Part shown: in pieces, positions 34,530 to 43,604 of the stretch
How the letters are laid out: every line of letters begins with the position of its first letter
How positions within the stretch are numbered: position 1 is the first letter of the stretch
From: JAJEEA01 sp965243615
Lineage (GTDB): Bacteria; Acidobacteriota; Vicinamibacteria; Vicinamibacterales; UBA8438
Assembly: GCA_965243615.1 (NCBI GenBank)
Contig: CBDEVO010000003.1
Span: 4,402,001-4,466,000, forward strand
Direction of reading: 5' to 3'
Length of the DNA: 64,000 nucleotides
Position numbers and translations under genes: made by a program
The notes under the pieces: generated by a model
Told to the model about the DNA's origin: nothing
What the model saw: only the letters and a program-made list of their open reading frames with translations
Databases searched by the model: none

Positions 34530-36173
34530 TCACCCGGGCCGCGGCAGCTCGGTCGTGTAGAACGGCTCCAGGCGGTCTATCGCCTCGACGGGCTGGCGGT
34601 CGACGTCCCACCGGAACTGCCGCAACGCGATGCGGTCGGGCAGGAAGTCGCACAGCGTGAAACCGTGGTCCTCGATGGGCGCCACCGACTCCTCGACGTC
34701 GAGGTGGTCTGGGGGCGAGGCCCCGATGCCGCGCACCACCGACGGGAAACCCCGCACCGAGGTCCCGACGGGACCGCTCAGCACCGCCGTTATCGGCCGC
34801 GCCGCGAGGTCGACCCCCCCGGCGCGGTGGATGCGGCCCACGCCGATGGCGTGCAGGTCGCCGCTGACCACGAGGGGAATGCGCTCCGCCTGGGCGCCGA
34901 TGGCCCGGGCCAGCCGGTCGTGCTGCCGCAGCCAGCCCTCCTGCCAGTAGGGCTTCTCGATCGCGGTGGTCAGCACCCCCTGCTCGCGGTCCAGGATGTC
35001 GGGATACCACTCGCCCCACTTGCCGGCGCTCCAGCCGAACGGGTTCGACGGTGCGTGCACCAGGTGCCGGACCTCGGTCGACGCGGTGCGTGCGAGCAGC
35101 CACCGCTCGACCTGGGCGTCGACGAACACCGCGTTCCGCCCGGCGAGGCTCAGGGTCCGGCGCACGTCGTACAGCAGCACCTCGGCGAGGTCGCCGTAGC
35201 GCACCGTCCCGAAGCTCTCCGAGAGGTCGCCGCGGTCGCCGGCCGACGACCACGGCAGCCCCGCCGGGCGCCCCGGGTCGGGCAGGAACTCGGGGTAGTA
35301 GAGATGCTGCGTGGCCCGCGCGAGCTGGAGCTGGAACCACGGGATGGGGAAGCTCGCGATGTCGTCGGTGACCGCGTCGTTCTCCCAATGGTCGTGGTCG
35401 TCCTGCAGGAAGAACACCGGCGTCGAGCGGAAGTCGACGCCGTAGACGGGCACGATCTGCGGCCCCGCCGCCGCCTTCATCGCCGTCTCGTTGCTCGCCC
35501 CGAAGACGGTGGCCGAGAAGTCGAAGTTCGACGTCCGGCCGCTCGGGCTGAGCTGCCCCGCGTTCTCGCCCTGCCAGGTGTGCAGGTCCCAGTAGATGTG
35601 GTCGCCGTTGGCGACGGCGGCGTCCGGCTCGAACGACAGGGCCCGCCGCAGGAGCCGGTTGCGGATGGCCGTGGGCAGGAACCCGCTACGCTGCCCGATG
35701 CCCTCGTAGGTCCCGCCCGGCCCGCCGGCGCAGGTGAAGAACAGCATGCGGAACCGCTCGGGGCTGGCGTCCGGGGCCGGGAACGTCGACAGCGGCCACG
35801 GCTCGCACAGCGCCGCCCCGTCCGCCCCGTGCAGCGACAGCGTGTGGCGGCGCCCCGGTTGGAGGCCGGTGGCGTGGAAGAGCCAGTACTCGCCCGCCGT
35901 GTCCGTCATGCGCCCCGGGACGTCGGCCGCCCCGACGCGCAGCACCGGCGTGCCCGACAGCGGACCGTCGAACGACGCCTTCAGCAGGATCCGCGTGTCG
36001 CCGACCCCGGGCAGCAGATGCCGCACCCGCCCCGGGTCCCACCCCTGCGGCGCCGGCGGCGCCCCCTGCTCGACCATCGCCCCCAGCGGCAGCCGGCCGA
36101 AGACGGCCGCCCCCATGGCCCCCGCGCTGCCGGCCAGGAACTGCCGACGATCGACCGATCTCCGCCTGCTCAT
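34530..36173 (-). CDS. Tat-exported PhoD-like metallophosphoesterase
   Basis: 547 aa. Twin-arginine signal DRRQFLAG after a short Arg-rich start; a fibronectin-like N-terminal domain; then the metallophosphoesterase core with ANGDHIYWD, FFLQDDHDHWEND and VVSGDLHAIGVG, matching the metal-binding Asp/Asn/His positions of PhoD alkaline phosphatase/phosphodiesterases. The ATG at 36173 gives MSRRRSVDRRQFL; an upstream frame lacks homology. It precedes the hydrolase gene and both are exported folded through Tat. Confidence 0.88.
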   Translation of the reverse strand: MSRRRSVDRRQFLAGSAGAMGAAVFGRLPLGAMVEQGAPPAPQGWDPGRVRHLLPGVGDTRILLKASFDGPLSGTPVLRVGAADVPGRMTDTAGEYWLFHATGLQPGRRHTLSLHGADGAALCEPWPLSTFPAPDASPERFRMLFFTCAGGPGGTYEGIGQRSGFLPTAIRNRLLRRALSFEPDAAVANGDHIYWDLHTWQGENAGQLSPSGRTSNFDFSATVFGASNETAMKAAAGPQIVPVYGVDFRSTPVFFLQDDHDHWENDAVTDDIASFPIPWFQLQLARATQHLYYPEFLPDPGRPAGLPWSSAGDRGDLSESFGTVRYGDLAEVLLYDVRRTLSLAGRNAVFVDAQVERWLLARTASTEVRHLVHAPSNPFGWSAGKWGEWYPDILDREQGVLTTAIEKPYWQEGWLRQHDRLARAIGAQAERIPLVVSGDLHAIGVGRIHRAGGVDLAARPITAVLSGPVGTSVRGFPSVVRGIGASPPDHLDVEESVAPIEDHGFTLCDFLPDRIALRQFRWDVDRQPVEAIDRLEPFYTTELPRPG

Positions 36174-36367
36174 GCTCTCTCGCCCTCCGGCGCCCACTCT
36201 GCCACAACCCCGGCCTCGGCGCCACCGGAGAATCCGCCGGGCGGAATCCACCCCGCCCGAGTCACGGCCGGCCCGGTGCATGCACGCCGGCCGCGTGGGA
36301 TGCCGAGCCCGTGGGGCGGCGGCGGGCGCGTGTCACCTGCTGGGTCCGGTGCATGCGCATCGGCCCC

Positions 36368-36380
36368 GGGGGGGGGGGGG
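36368..36380 (+). repeat. homopolymer run of 13 G upstream of the vapBC-type genes
   Basis: An uninterrupted G13 follows CCCC. It lies about 40 nt upstream of a TATGCT hexamer (36422-36427) and 90 nt before the antitoxin start, in the 297-nt gap between the divergent PhoD-like and antitoxin genes. Nearby, CCGGTGCATGC occurs twice (about 36273 and 36347). The tract could vary in length by slippage, or its length may be an assembly error. Confidence 0.7.
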
Positions 36381-36470
36381 AACCACCCCCGCGTCCTTCC
36401 CTGGCGAGAATAGGCCTGTGATATGCTCGGAGTGTCTCCGCGAGGAGTCAAGAACGGGAAGGCACCATCC

Positions 36471-36707
36471 ATGGAAACAACGGCCAGACTCTTCACCAAC
36501 GGACGCAGTCAGGCGGTTCGCATTCCCAAGGCGTATCAGTTCCACGGCGTGAGCGAGGTGGTGATTCGCAAGGAAGGCGACGCACTGATCATCGTGCCGG
36601 CACGCGAGTCATGGACTTCGTTCGCCGTCGACGCGCCTCCTGTGGATGACGACTTCATGGCCGAGCGGCCCGACCTGATCGACGATGACCGGCGCGTCGT
36701 GTTGTGA
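36471..36707 (+). CDS. vapB: VapB-type antitoxin (AbrB/SpoVT-like)
   Basis: 78 aa. The N-terminal RLFTNGRSQAVRIPKAYQF is the swapped-hairpin AbrB-type DNA-binding motif of VapB antitoxins, and the acidic C-terminus would wrap the PIN toxin. The ATG at 36471 is preceded by GGGAAGG; an open frame from 36423 is less likely. The stop overlaps the toxin start (TGATG). The module is expected to repress its own promoter. Confidence 0.9.
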   Translation: METTARLFTNGRSQAVRIPKAYQFHGVSEVVIRKEGDALIIVPARESWTSFAVDAPPVDDDFMAERPDLIDDDRRVVL

Positions 36708-37117
36708 TGCGGTATCTCCTCGACACCGACATCTGCAGCTACGTCATTCGCGCCCGTGATGCCGGCCTGATCGCCACCCTGCAAGACCACGCCCGCTCCG
36801 GCGCGGACATGTCCATTTCCGCCGTGACGTACGCCGAGCTGAGACTGGGCGCCGAACGATCGCGGAACGCGGCGCGACACCACCAGGCGATCCAGGCGTT
36901 CTCCAGCCGCTTGAGCGACGTGCTGGCCTGGGACCGGGCCGCCGCAGACGAGTTCGCAGGTCTCCAGGCCCGGCTGCTCCGAATCGGACGTCCGATAGGC
37001 AACAACGACGCCATGATCGCCGCCCACGCTTTGAGCCTCGACCGCGTGCTGGTCACCAACAACGAGAAGCACTTCTCCCGAGTGCCGGGATTGTCGGTGG
37101 AGAACTGGTCCCGCTGA
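36707..37117 (+). CDS. vapC: VapC-type PIN-domain ribonuclease toxin
   Basis: 136 aa. PIN fold with acidic residues in LLDTDICSY, Glu in TYAELRLGAE, and the NNDAMIAAHAL segment followed by VTNNEKHF, all placed as in VapC nucleases, which cut tRNA or rRNA when freed. Overlaps the antitoxin stop by 1 nt; a GTG at 36704 could also start it. No frame damage is seen. Confidence 0.92.
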   Translation: MRYLLDTDICSYVIRARDAGLIATLQDHARSGADMSISAVTYAELRLGAERSRNAARHHQAIQAFSSRLSDVLAWDRAAADEFAGLQARLLRIGRPIGNNDAMIAAHALSLDRVLVTNNEKHFSRVPGLSVENWSR

Positions 37118-37371
37118 TTCTCGAAGTTCGGGATGCCGGTCGTGCGACCCACCCCGCACAGCCGTACCCGGCGACCAACCGTCGGAATAGCACTCGCTCG
37201 ATTATTCGCGTGCCTCCCGACGAAGAACTCGATCGGCGCCGGCTGCCCGGGCCGGAAGGGGCTCGATTCGGGATTCATGACGCGGCAAGCCGGATGCGAG
37301 CGTGCTCCATTCGTGCGTTGGTTCCTCGCCGATTCACGACGGTCGTCTCGTCACCACGAGCAGCGCCGGTC

Positions 37372-38868
37372 CTACTGGCCGTCGCCGTAGCTCCGCAGAA
37401 GCGCCGCGATCTCCGGGCGGGTGGCGCGGCGGCCGTTGGTGCCGGGCACGGGGAGGGGGGTCTCGGCCAGGGTGAGGGCGGTCTGGTCGCGGTTGTTGGC
37501 GGCCCGCACGTCGGCGCCGCGCCGGACCAGGAACTCCACCACCGACGCGTACCCGTTCCGCACCGCGTCGTGCAGCGGAGTCTCCCCCCGCTCGTCAGCG
37601 GTGTTCACGTCGACGCCGAGCGCGATGACGACGCGGGCGAGGCCCATCGCCAGCGCCTCCTGGTCGACGTCGTCGGGCGCGGGCACCCCGACCCGGTTGC
37701 GCCGGTTCTCCTGCGAGATCTGCGCGCGGCCGATGGCCGCCTGCAGGGCGGAGACGCCGTTGGCGGGGATCATGAACGGGTCGGCGCCGTGGTCGGCGAG
37801 GGCGCCGAGGCTCTCGAGCTCGCCGTACTTGGCGGCGAGCCAGAAGGCGTTCGCCCCGACGGCCTGGTGGCGGATGCTGTAGTCGGCGCTGAAGCGGCGG
37901 CCGGGGGTGCCGCGCACGACGGGCGCGTTGGGGTCGGCGCCGTGGGCCAGGAGGGTGCGGACGAGGGCACCCTCGCCCCTCAGCACCGCCGCGTGCAGCG
38001 CGGTGTAGCCGGCCCCGGCGGTGTTGGGATCGGCGCCCCGCTCGAGCAGGAGCTCGGCGAGGGCGCGGTGCCCGCTGTGCGCGGCGATGACGAGGGCGCT
38101 CGTGCCGGCGGCGGCCGTATCGTCGACGTCGGCCCCGGCCGCGAGCAGCACCCGGGCGGTGGCGGCGTCGCCGTTGCGCGCCGCGAACAGCAGCGCCGTC
38201 GAGCCGCCGTGGGCCATCCGGAAGTTGCCGGTGGGGTTGGTGTTCCCGGCGGTGTTCTCGAGCTGGTGCCAGACCCGGCTGCGGGCGTGCAGGTCGGCCC
38301 CGGCCGCCGCGAGCACGCGCACGACCTCGGCGTGGCTCTGCGCCGCCGCCCACATCAGGGCGGTCTGCCCCCGCTCGCGCTCGGCCGCGTCGACGTCGGC
38401 GCCGGCCGCGAGCAGCAGCTCGACGGTGGCGACGTCGCCCGAGCGCGCGGCGCTCATCAGCGGCGTCTCGCCCATCTTCAACGTAACGTCGGGGTCGGCC
38501 CCCGCGTCCAGAAGCAGGGCCACGAGGCGCGCGTCGCCGTTCTGCGACGCCAGCCACAGCGGCGTGGCGTCGAGCGCGTTGGCGGCGTCGACGTCCGCCC
38601 CGGCCCCGAGCAGCGCCTCGGCCGTCGCGAGGTCGCCCCGGTGCGCGGCCCAGTGCAGGGCCGTCGCCCCGTCCCCCTGCCGGGCGTCGACGTCCGCCCC
38701 GTCCGCGAGAAGGGCGCGCACCGCGGCCGCGTCGCCCGCTCGCGCGGCGGCAATCACGTCGTCCGCGGCCAGCGCCGGAGGCGCGCCCGTCCCGACCGCG
38801 AGAGCGAGCCCCGCGGCCGCGAGCCGAACCGACGACGACAACGACAGAAAGCCGCTGCCAACCCGCAT
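37372..38868 (-). CDS. exported ankyrin-repeat protein
   Basis: 498 aa from the ATG at 38868, which has GGGGAAGAG upstream (an earlier frame to 39054 runs into the repeat region and is not used). Signal peptide of about 35 residues ending ALAADD, then about ten ankyrin repeats (recurrent TALHWAA..G, LLLAAGADVDA) through to the end. An insertion of about 35 residues (HQLENTAGNTNPTGNF) breaks the array after repeat five. Ankyrin arrays bind proteins; partner unknown. The export signal suggests a periplasmic or surface role. Confidence 0.88.
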   Translation of the reverse strand: MRVGSGFLSLSSSVRLAAAGLALAVGTGAPPALAADDVIAAARAGDAAAVRALLADGADVDARQGDGATALHWAAHRGDLATAEALLGAGADVDAANALDATPLWLASQNGDARLVALLLDAGADPDVTLKMGETPLMSAARSGDVATVELLLAAGADVDAAERERGQTALMWAAAQSHAEVVRVLAAAGADLHARSRVWHQLENTAGNTNPTGNFRMAHGGSTALLFAARNGDAATARVLLAAGADVDDTAAAGTSALVIAAHSGHRALAELLLERGADPNTAGAGYTALHAAVLRGEGALVRTLLAHGADPNAPVVRGTPGRRFSADYSIRHQAVGANAFWLAAKYGELESLGALADHGADPFMIPANGVSALQAAIGRAQISQENRRNRVGVPAPDDVDQEALAMGLARVVIALGVDVNTADERGETPLHDAVRNGYASVVEFLVRRGADVRAANNRDQTALTLAETPLPVPGTNGRRATRPEIAALLRSYGDGQ

Positions 38869-38980
38869 GCTCTTCCCCGTCACCTGACATTCATCCATGG
38901 CTTCGTCACCACAACTCGCGCTGACCGACCGTCCGCGGAGCCGTCTCTGCCGATCCCTCGCGAAACTCGCCGCCGGGGAG

Positions 38981-39178
38981 GCGTGTCGGCCGTGCCCCGC
39001 GCGCCCGCCGCCGCTTCGCATTCGTTCCGACGGGCCGCGCCGACGACGCGCCACCGAAACGCCGTTCCGGCGCCGGAAGGCGTGCCAGCCGTGCCCCGCA
39101 CACCCGCCGCCGCTTCGCTATCGTTCCGACGGGCCGCGCCGATGACGCGCCGCCGAGACGCCGTTCCGGCGCCGGAAG
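38981..39178. repeat. 99-bp unit duplicated in tandem
   Basis: Copy 1 is 38981-39079 and copy 2 39080-39178; they differ at only a handful of positions. The unit contains CGTTCCGACGGGCCGCGCCG and ends near GTTCCGGCGCCGGAAGG. Because 99 is a multiple of 3, a minus-strand frame (38906-39223) shows two 33-residue Arg/Ala-rich repeats, but its composition and lack of homology argue against a real gene. The rest of the 474-nt gap 38869-39342 holds only the promoter for the next gene. Confidence 0.85.
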
Positions 39179-39248
39179 GACGGCGCCCGTGGCGACCGTA
39201 TCACGCCGCTTTTTGAGGGTCAATTCAACCCACCGCGGCTGGTGCGCG

Positions 39249-39278
39249 TTGTCGCGAGGGGACGGGCGCGTTTACAAT
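39249..39278 (+). promoter_or_regulatory. promoter of the second PQQ dehydrogenase gene
   Basis: TTGTCG (39249-39254), an 18-bp spacer and TACAAT (39273-39278). Transcription would start near 39285, giving a leader of about 58 nt before the ATG at 39343. Confidence 0.55.
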
Positions 39279-39342
39279 CCCGGCACCGTCACGCCGTCCG
39301 CGAACGAGGCCGATACCGCCCGGGAGCGGTTGGAGGAAACCG

Positions 39343-41082
39343 ATGCATCCTGTCCGCACCGCCGTCGTCAGCCTGTGCACGCTCACCGCCCTCGCCGGCC
39401 CCGCGGCCGCCCAGAACGTCGACTGGCCGCTGCACAACCTCGACCTCGCCGGCAGCCGCTTCGCCGAGACGGACCGGATCACGCCCGAGAACGCGCACCT
39501 CCTCACCCCGCGGTGGCTCTTCCAGCACGGGGTCATCGACGGCGTCAGCAACCAGACCACCCCGGTCATCGTCGACGGCGTCATGTACGTCACCGACTCG
39601 CGGGGCAGCGTCTACGCCGTCGACGGGGCCAACGGCCACCTGCTGTGGATCTACGACGTGACGGAGCTCCTCGGCGGCGGCCGGCGCGAGGGCTACATCT
39701 TCCGCCACCGCGGCGTCACCTACGCGGACGGGGTCGTCTACAGCGCCGCCGGCTCGTTCATCTTCGCCCTCGACGCCAAGACCGGCGAGCCCGTCGAGGG
39801 CTTCGGCGAGAACGGCCAGGCCAGCGTCATCCTCGACGTGCTGCGGCTGCGCTACCCCGACGTGGAGACGGCCATCTCCATGGGCTACTGGTTCACGAGC
39901 GCCCCGCAGATCCACGACGGCATCCTCTACGTGGGCTCGACCCGCAGCGAGAGCATGATCCCCGGCGGCCACGTGCTCGCGGTGGACGCGGAGACGGGCG
40001 AGGTGATCTGGCACTTCAACACCGTGCCCCAGGACGAGAACGACCAGGGCTGGGACATCGCCGGCCCGACCTGGGTCGGCGGCGGGCGCAACGGCGGCGG
40101 CATCTGGGAGACGCCCTCCGTCGACCCCGAGCTCGGCCTCCTCTACGCGGCGGTCGGCAACCCGTTCGGCGACAGCACCCTGCGGGCCGGCGCGAACCTG
40201 TTCACCGACTCGATCATCGCGCTCGATCTGAAGACGGGACAGCTCGCCTGGTACTACCAGCAGGTGCACCACGACGTCTGGGACTACGACAACGGCCAGC
40301 AGCCGGTCCTCTTCGACATGGTCGTCGACGGCGAGCCGGTCAAGGCGCTCGCGCAGGCCAACAAGAACAGTTGGCTCTACATCCTGAACCGCGAGACCGG
40401 CGAGCCCGTCCACCCCATCATCGAGACCCCGGTGCCGACCGAGACCGACCGCGAGGGCGAGGTGCCCTACCCGACCCAGCCGATTCCCCACAAGGCGAAC
40501 GGCGAACGGATGGAGCCGGTGTCGCCGGTCTTCCCGACCGACATCCCGCCCGAGCACGCCGAGGGCAAGCGCTTCCTCGAGCAGTTCACTCCGATTCCCC
40601 GGGTCACGAGCGACATCATCTTCGCCCCCGGCATGGGGGGCGGGGCCAGCTACGGGCCCATCGCCTACAGCCCCGACACGGGCCTCCTCTACGTCAACGC
40701 CATCGACCGGCCGTTCAACGCCGGGCGCGGCCCCAAGGGCTACTTCTCGGCCTACGACCCGACCACCGGCGAGCTGGTGTGGCGGCAGATCTTCGAGGGC
40801 TACGGGCAGGCGGGCTCGGTGGTCACCCGGGGGGGCGTGGTCTTCGTGGGGACCGGCAGCAACATCGCCGGCTACTTCTTCGCGTACGACGCCCGCACCG
40901 GCGAGGAGCTGTGGCGCTACAACACCGGCGCCGGCATCTTCGCCTCGCCCGCCGTCTACATGGTCGACGGCGAGGAGTTCGTCACCGTCGCCTCGGGCGG
41001 CGGCTCGCGCGGCCGCCGCGGCGGCGACCTCATTCTGAGCTTCGCCCTCCCGAAGTCCTCGAGCCAGGAGTCGCCGCGATAG
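39343..41082 (+). CDS. secreted PQQ-dependent dehydrogenase
   Basis: 579 aa starting behind GGAGG. Signal peptide of about 24 residues ending AAAQN; then propeller blades with SRGSVYAVDGANGHLLW, YFSAYDPTTGELVWR and WYYQQVHHDVWDYDNGQQPVLFD, whose WDYD carries the catalytic Asp. Shorter than the first PQQ enzyme by about 100 residues and without haem motifs. It probably oxidises an alcohol or polyol in the periplasm. It is followed by a member of the unnamed secreted family 142 nt downstream, a pairing that may be functional. Confidence 0.9.
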   Translation: MHPVRTAVVSLCTLTALAGPAAAQNVDWPLHNLDLAGSRFAETDRITPENAHLLTPRWLFQHGVIDGVSNQTTPVIVDGVMYVTDSRGSVYAVDGANGHLLWIYDVTELLGGGRREGYIFRHRGVTYADGVVYSAAGSFIFALDAKTGEPVEGFGENGQASVILDVLRLRYPDVETAISMGYWFTSAPQIHDGILYVGSTRSESMIPGGHVLAVDAETGEVIWHFNTVPQDENDQGWDIAGPTWVGGGRNGGGIWETPSVDPELGLLYAAVGNPFGDSTLRAGANLFTDSIIALDLKTGQLAWYYQQVHHDVWDYDNGQQPVLFDMVVDGEPVKALAQANKNSWLYILNRETGEPVHPIIETPVPTETDREGEVPYPTQPIPHKANGERMEPVSPVFPTDIPPEHAEGKRFLEQFTPIPRVTSDIIFAPGMGGGASYGPIAYSPDTGLLYVNAIDRPFNAGRGPKGYFSAYDPTTGELVWRQIFEGYGQAGSVVTRGGVVFVGTGSNIAGYFFAYDARTGEELWRYNTGAGIFASPAVYMVDGEEFVTVASGGGSRGRRGGDLILSFALPKSSSQESPR

Positions 41083-41224
41083 AACGGCGCCCTCGTCGTC
41101 GCATCCGCTTGCAACAGCCTCTGCCGGTGGCCGCTCCCGGACGGCAGAGAATCAGAGACGGCCGACGGGAGTCGGGACCGGACGCGCATCGTTCGCTGCC
41201 GCTCGGCGCGGGATGGAGGGAAGA

Positions 41225-42256
41225 ATGCCCGGAACGCAAGGTCATGGATGGAGCCGCGCCGTCGCCGTCGTCGCGGTGCTCGCCCTGAGCCCGGCCGCGG
41301 CGGCGGCCCAGGCGGCGGACCCGGCCGAGGCGCCGCCGCGGACGGCGTGGGGCGACCCCGACCTGCAGGGCGTCTGGGACTACAGCACCATCACGCCGAT
41401 GCAGCGTCCCGAGCGCTTCGGCGACCGGGCGTTCCTGACCCGCGAGGAGGCCGCGACAATGGAGCGGGGCGCGGTCGAGCGCGACCGCGCCGCCGACGCG
41501 GCGCCGGCGCGGCGGGCCGTGGCCGGCGAGAACGTGGGCGCCTACAACCTCTTCTGGATGGACCTCGGCACCCGCGTCGTCGAGGACCGGCGGACCTCGC
41601 TCATCGTCGACCCGCCGAACGGGCGCTTCCCCGCCCTGACCGAGGCGGGCGCGGCCGAGGCGCGGTCGCGCCGGGGATTCGGGGCCGACCTGCCGGCCGA
41701 CTCCTACGAAGACCTCGGGTGGGGGGACCGGTGCATGGCCGTGCACGGGCTCCCTATCGCGCCTCTGCCCTACAACAGCATCGTGCAGATATTCCAGACG
41801 CCCGACCACGTGGCGATCTACGGCGAGAGCAACCGCGTCTGGCGCATCGTGCCCATCACCGACCGGCCGCACGGCCGCCTCCGCCAGTGGCTGGGAGACG
41901 CCCGGGGACGCTGGGAGGGCGACACGCTGGTGGTGGAGACGACGAACTTCGCGCGGCTGCTGCAGCAGGTGGGGTCGGGCCGGAACATCCGGAGCATCGT
42001 CGAGCGCTTTACCCGGGAGGGCCCCGGGGTCATCCGTTACGAGTACACGGTGGACGATCCGGTCCGGTGGGTCCGGCCATGGACGGCGGCGCTCTCGCTG
42101 CGCCGGATCGACGGCCACGCCTACGAGGTGGCGTGCCACGAGGGCAACTACTCGCTCGAGAACATGCTCAGGGGGTTGCGCGCCCTCGACGGCACCCCCG
42201 AGGCGCCGGTCGCCGAGCCCGGCGTGATCTGCTGGGACTGCGAGCCGCCCCGGTAG
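41225..42256 (+). CDS. secreted protein, paralogue 1 of an unnamed family (four copies in window)
   Basis: 343 aa. Signal peptide ending AAAAQA. Family blocks, in order: RTAWGDPDLQGVWDYSTITP, then EDRRTSLIVDPPNGRFP, RCMAVHGLPI, a central IFQTPDHVAIYGE segment, RGRWEGDTLVVETTNF, ERFTREG.GVIRYEYTV and a final EVACHEGNYSLENML. I do not recognise a named family or enzyme; the blocks suggest a beta-rich lipocalin-like or barrel fold. Only this copy ends with an extra tail carrying CWDC. The ATG at 41225 is preferred to 41213 because GGAGGG lies between. Located downstream of a PQQ dehydrogenase gene. Confidence 0.85.
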   Translation: MPGTQGHGWSRAVAVVAVLALSPAAAAAQAADPAEAPPRTAWGDPDLQGVWDYSTITPMQRPERFGDRAFLTREEAATMERGAVERDRAADAAPARRAVAGENVGAYNLFWMDLGTRVVEDRRTSLIVDPPNGRFPALTEAGAAEARSRRGFGADLPADSYEDLGWGDRCMAVHGLPIAPLPYNSIVQIFQTPDHVAIYGESNRVWRIVPITDRPHGRLRQWLGDARGRWEGDTLVVETTNFARLLQQVGSGRNIRSIVERFTREGPGVIRYEYTVDDPVRWVRPWTAALSLRRIDGHAYEVACHEGNYSLENMLRGLRALDGTPEAPVAEPGVICWDCEPPR

Positions 42257-42370
42257 GCGGCGGTCGGACCGCCCCGGCGCCCGTTGAGCGGCGACGAACG
42301 ACCTGTTCAACCCCGTACCCCCTCCAGGATTCCAGCGGGGGGGCGTCGTTCCACTCTGGTCCAGCCCGGC

Positions 42371-42477
42371 CCCGCGGGAACCGAAGGGGTCAATCCCGTT
42401 GCGCCGAGAACAGCCTGACCGAGGCGCCGGGCACCGTCACGCCCCGCGGGAGCCGCAGGGTCAGTCCTGTTGCGCCG
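42371..42477. repeat. direct repeat of the 3' end of the next gene
   Basis: About 35 bp, from CCCGCGGGA to TTGCGCCG, occurs at 42371-42406 and again at 42443-42477. The second copy contains the stop codon and last codons of the minus-strand gene beginning at 43471; the first is a diverged extra copy downstream of it. The rest of the 204-nt gap shows nothing. Confidence 0.7.
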
Positions 42478-43471
42478 CCCGCGCCTCCTCGGCCCGCGCG
42501 CCGCTCAGGATGTTGATCATCGCGTGGTTGCCCTCGTGGCAGGCGTACTCCCAGAGCTCGCCCGCCGTCACCCCGCGCGACGCCTGGTCGGTGGTCATGG
42601 GCGCCGACGCCGTCCACGCCCGCTCGAAGACCTCGGGGTCCTCCAGCGTGAACGTGTAGTCGATCGACTCGGGGCCGACCCGGGTGAACCGCTCGACGAG
42701 CCGCAGGGTCGAGCGCGCCTTGCGCCACGGCGAGCTCCAGTAGGCGTCGGGCTTGTCGACGAAGTTGACGGTCTCGACCACGAGGGTGTCGCCCTCCCAC
42801 CGGCCGCGCGCCTCGCCCGTCCACTGCGAGATGCCGGTCAGCGGCCGGTCGTCCAGGGGGATGACTCGCAGCTCGTGGTACATCTCGTGCAGCATCACGA
42901 CCTGGCCCGGGGTCTGGAGGAGCTGCAGGTTCATGTTGTAGGGCTGCAGCGGCACCATGTTGGGGAGCCCGTCGGTGATGCAGCGCTCGCCGGTGTCGGT
43001 GTCGGTGTAGGAGTGGAAGGGACCGACGCCGTAGCGCGCCCGCTCGCGGTCGTGGGCCTCGCGCTCGCCGGGCCGCCAGGGGATGCGGCCGTCGGGCGGG
43101 TCGACGATCAGCGAGGTGCGCCGGCTGCCGGTGATGCGCGTCCCGGCATCGAGCCACACCTGGTTGTAGCCGCCGACGGTGCCCGGGGCCGACTTGCCGT
43201 CGTTCGCGGCCCGGGTCTCGACCGTACGCTGCTCGATCGCGGCCGCCTCCTCGTCGGTGAGCTGGTCGCGCCCTGCCTGACCGGCCGGCCGCTCGAGCGG
43301 CGTCAGGGTGGCGGAGGTCCAAACGCCCTGCAGATCCGGGTCGCCCCACGCCGTGCGGGGAAGGTCCCAGCCGTCATCGGCGCCGGACTGGGCGCTCGCC
43401 GCCATCGGCTGGAATGCCAGTAGCGCAAACGCCGCAACGACCGGCGGCAGCCATCGCCATCGGTTGTTCAT
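42461..43471 (-). CDS. secreted protein, paralogue 2 of the unnamed family
   Basis: 336 aa. Signal peptide (about 27 aa, ending SAQS). Blocks: RTAWGDPDLQGVWTSATLTP, SRRTSLIVDPPDGRIPW, ERCITDGLPNM, LQLLQTPGQVVMLHEMYHELRVIPLD, RGRWEGDTLVVETVNF, ERFTRVGPESIDYTFT, YACHEGNHAM. Most similar to paralogue 3 (both have RYGVGPF and the RPAG..EEAA region). It ends the minus-strand cluster and converges with paralogue 1. AGAAGG lies upstream of the ATG. Confidence 0.85.
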   Translation of the reverse strand: MNNRWRWLPPVVAAFALLAFQPMAASAQSGADDGWDLPRTAWGDPDLQGVWTSATLTPLERPAGQAGRDQLTDEEAAAIEQRTVETRAANDGKSAPGTVGGYNQVWLDAGTRITGSRRTSLIVDPPDGRIPWRPGEREAHDRERARYGVGPFHSYTDTDTGERCITDGLPNMVPLQPYNMNLQLLQTPGQVVMLHEMYHELRVIPLDDRPLTGISQWTGEARGRWEGDTLVVETVNFVDKPDAYWSSPWRKARSTLRLVERFTRVGPESIDYTFTLEDPEVFERAWTASAPMTTDQASRGVTAGELWEYACHEGNHAMINILSGARAEEARAAQQD

Positions 43472-43604
43472 CAGCCTTCTCCTTCCGCCAGCGCCCCCCC
43501 GCCGGGTTCCCGCCGCTCTCCGGACGCCGGGAGCATCGGCGCGGTGGACGAGCGGCCCGGTCCGGCCCCGGAGAGAGGCCGAGCCGGGCCGTGTTCGCTC
43601 GCCT

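Noticed and set aside
38906..39223. 105-codon minus-strand frame built of two 33-residue repeats
   Set aside because: Its repeat comes from the 99-bp DNA duplication; no ribosome-binding site or recognisable fold, so treated as a DNA repeat.
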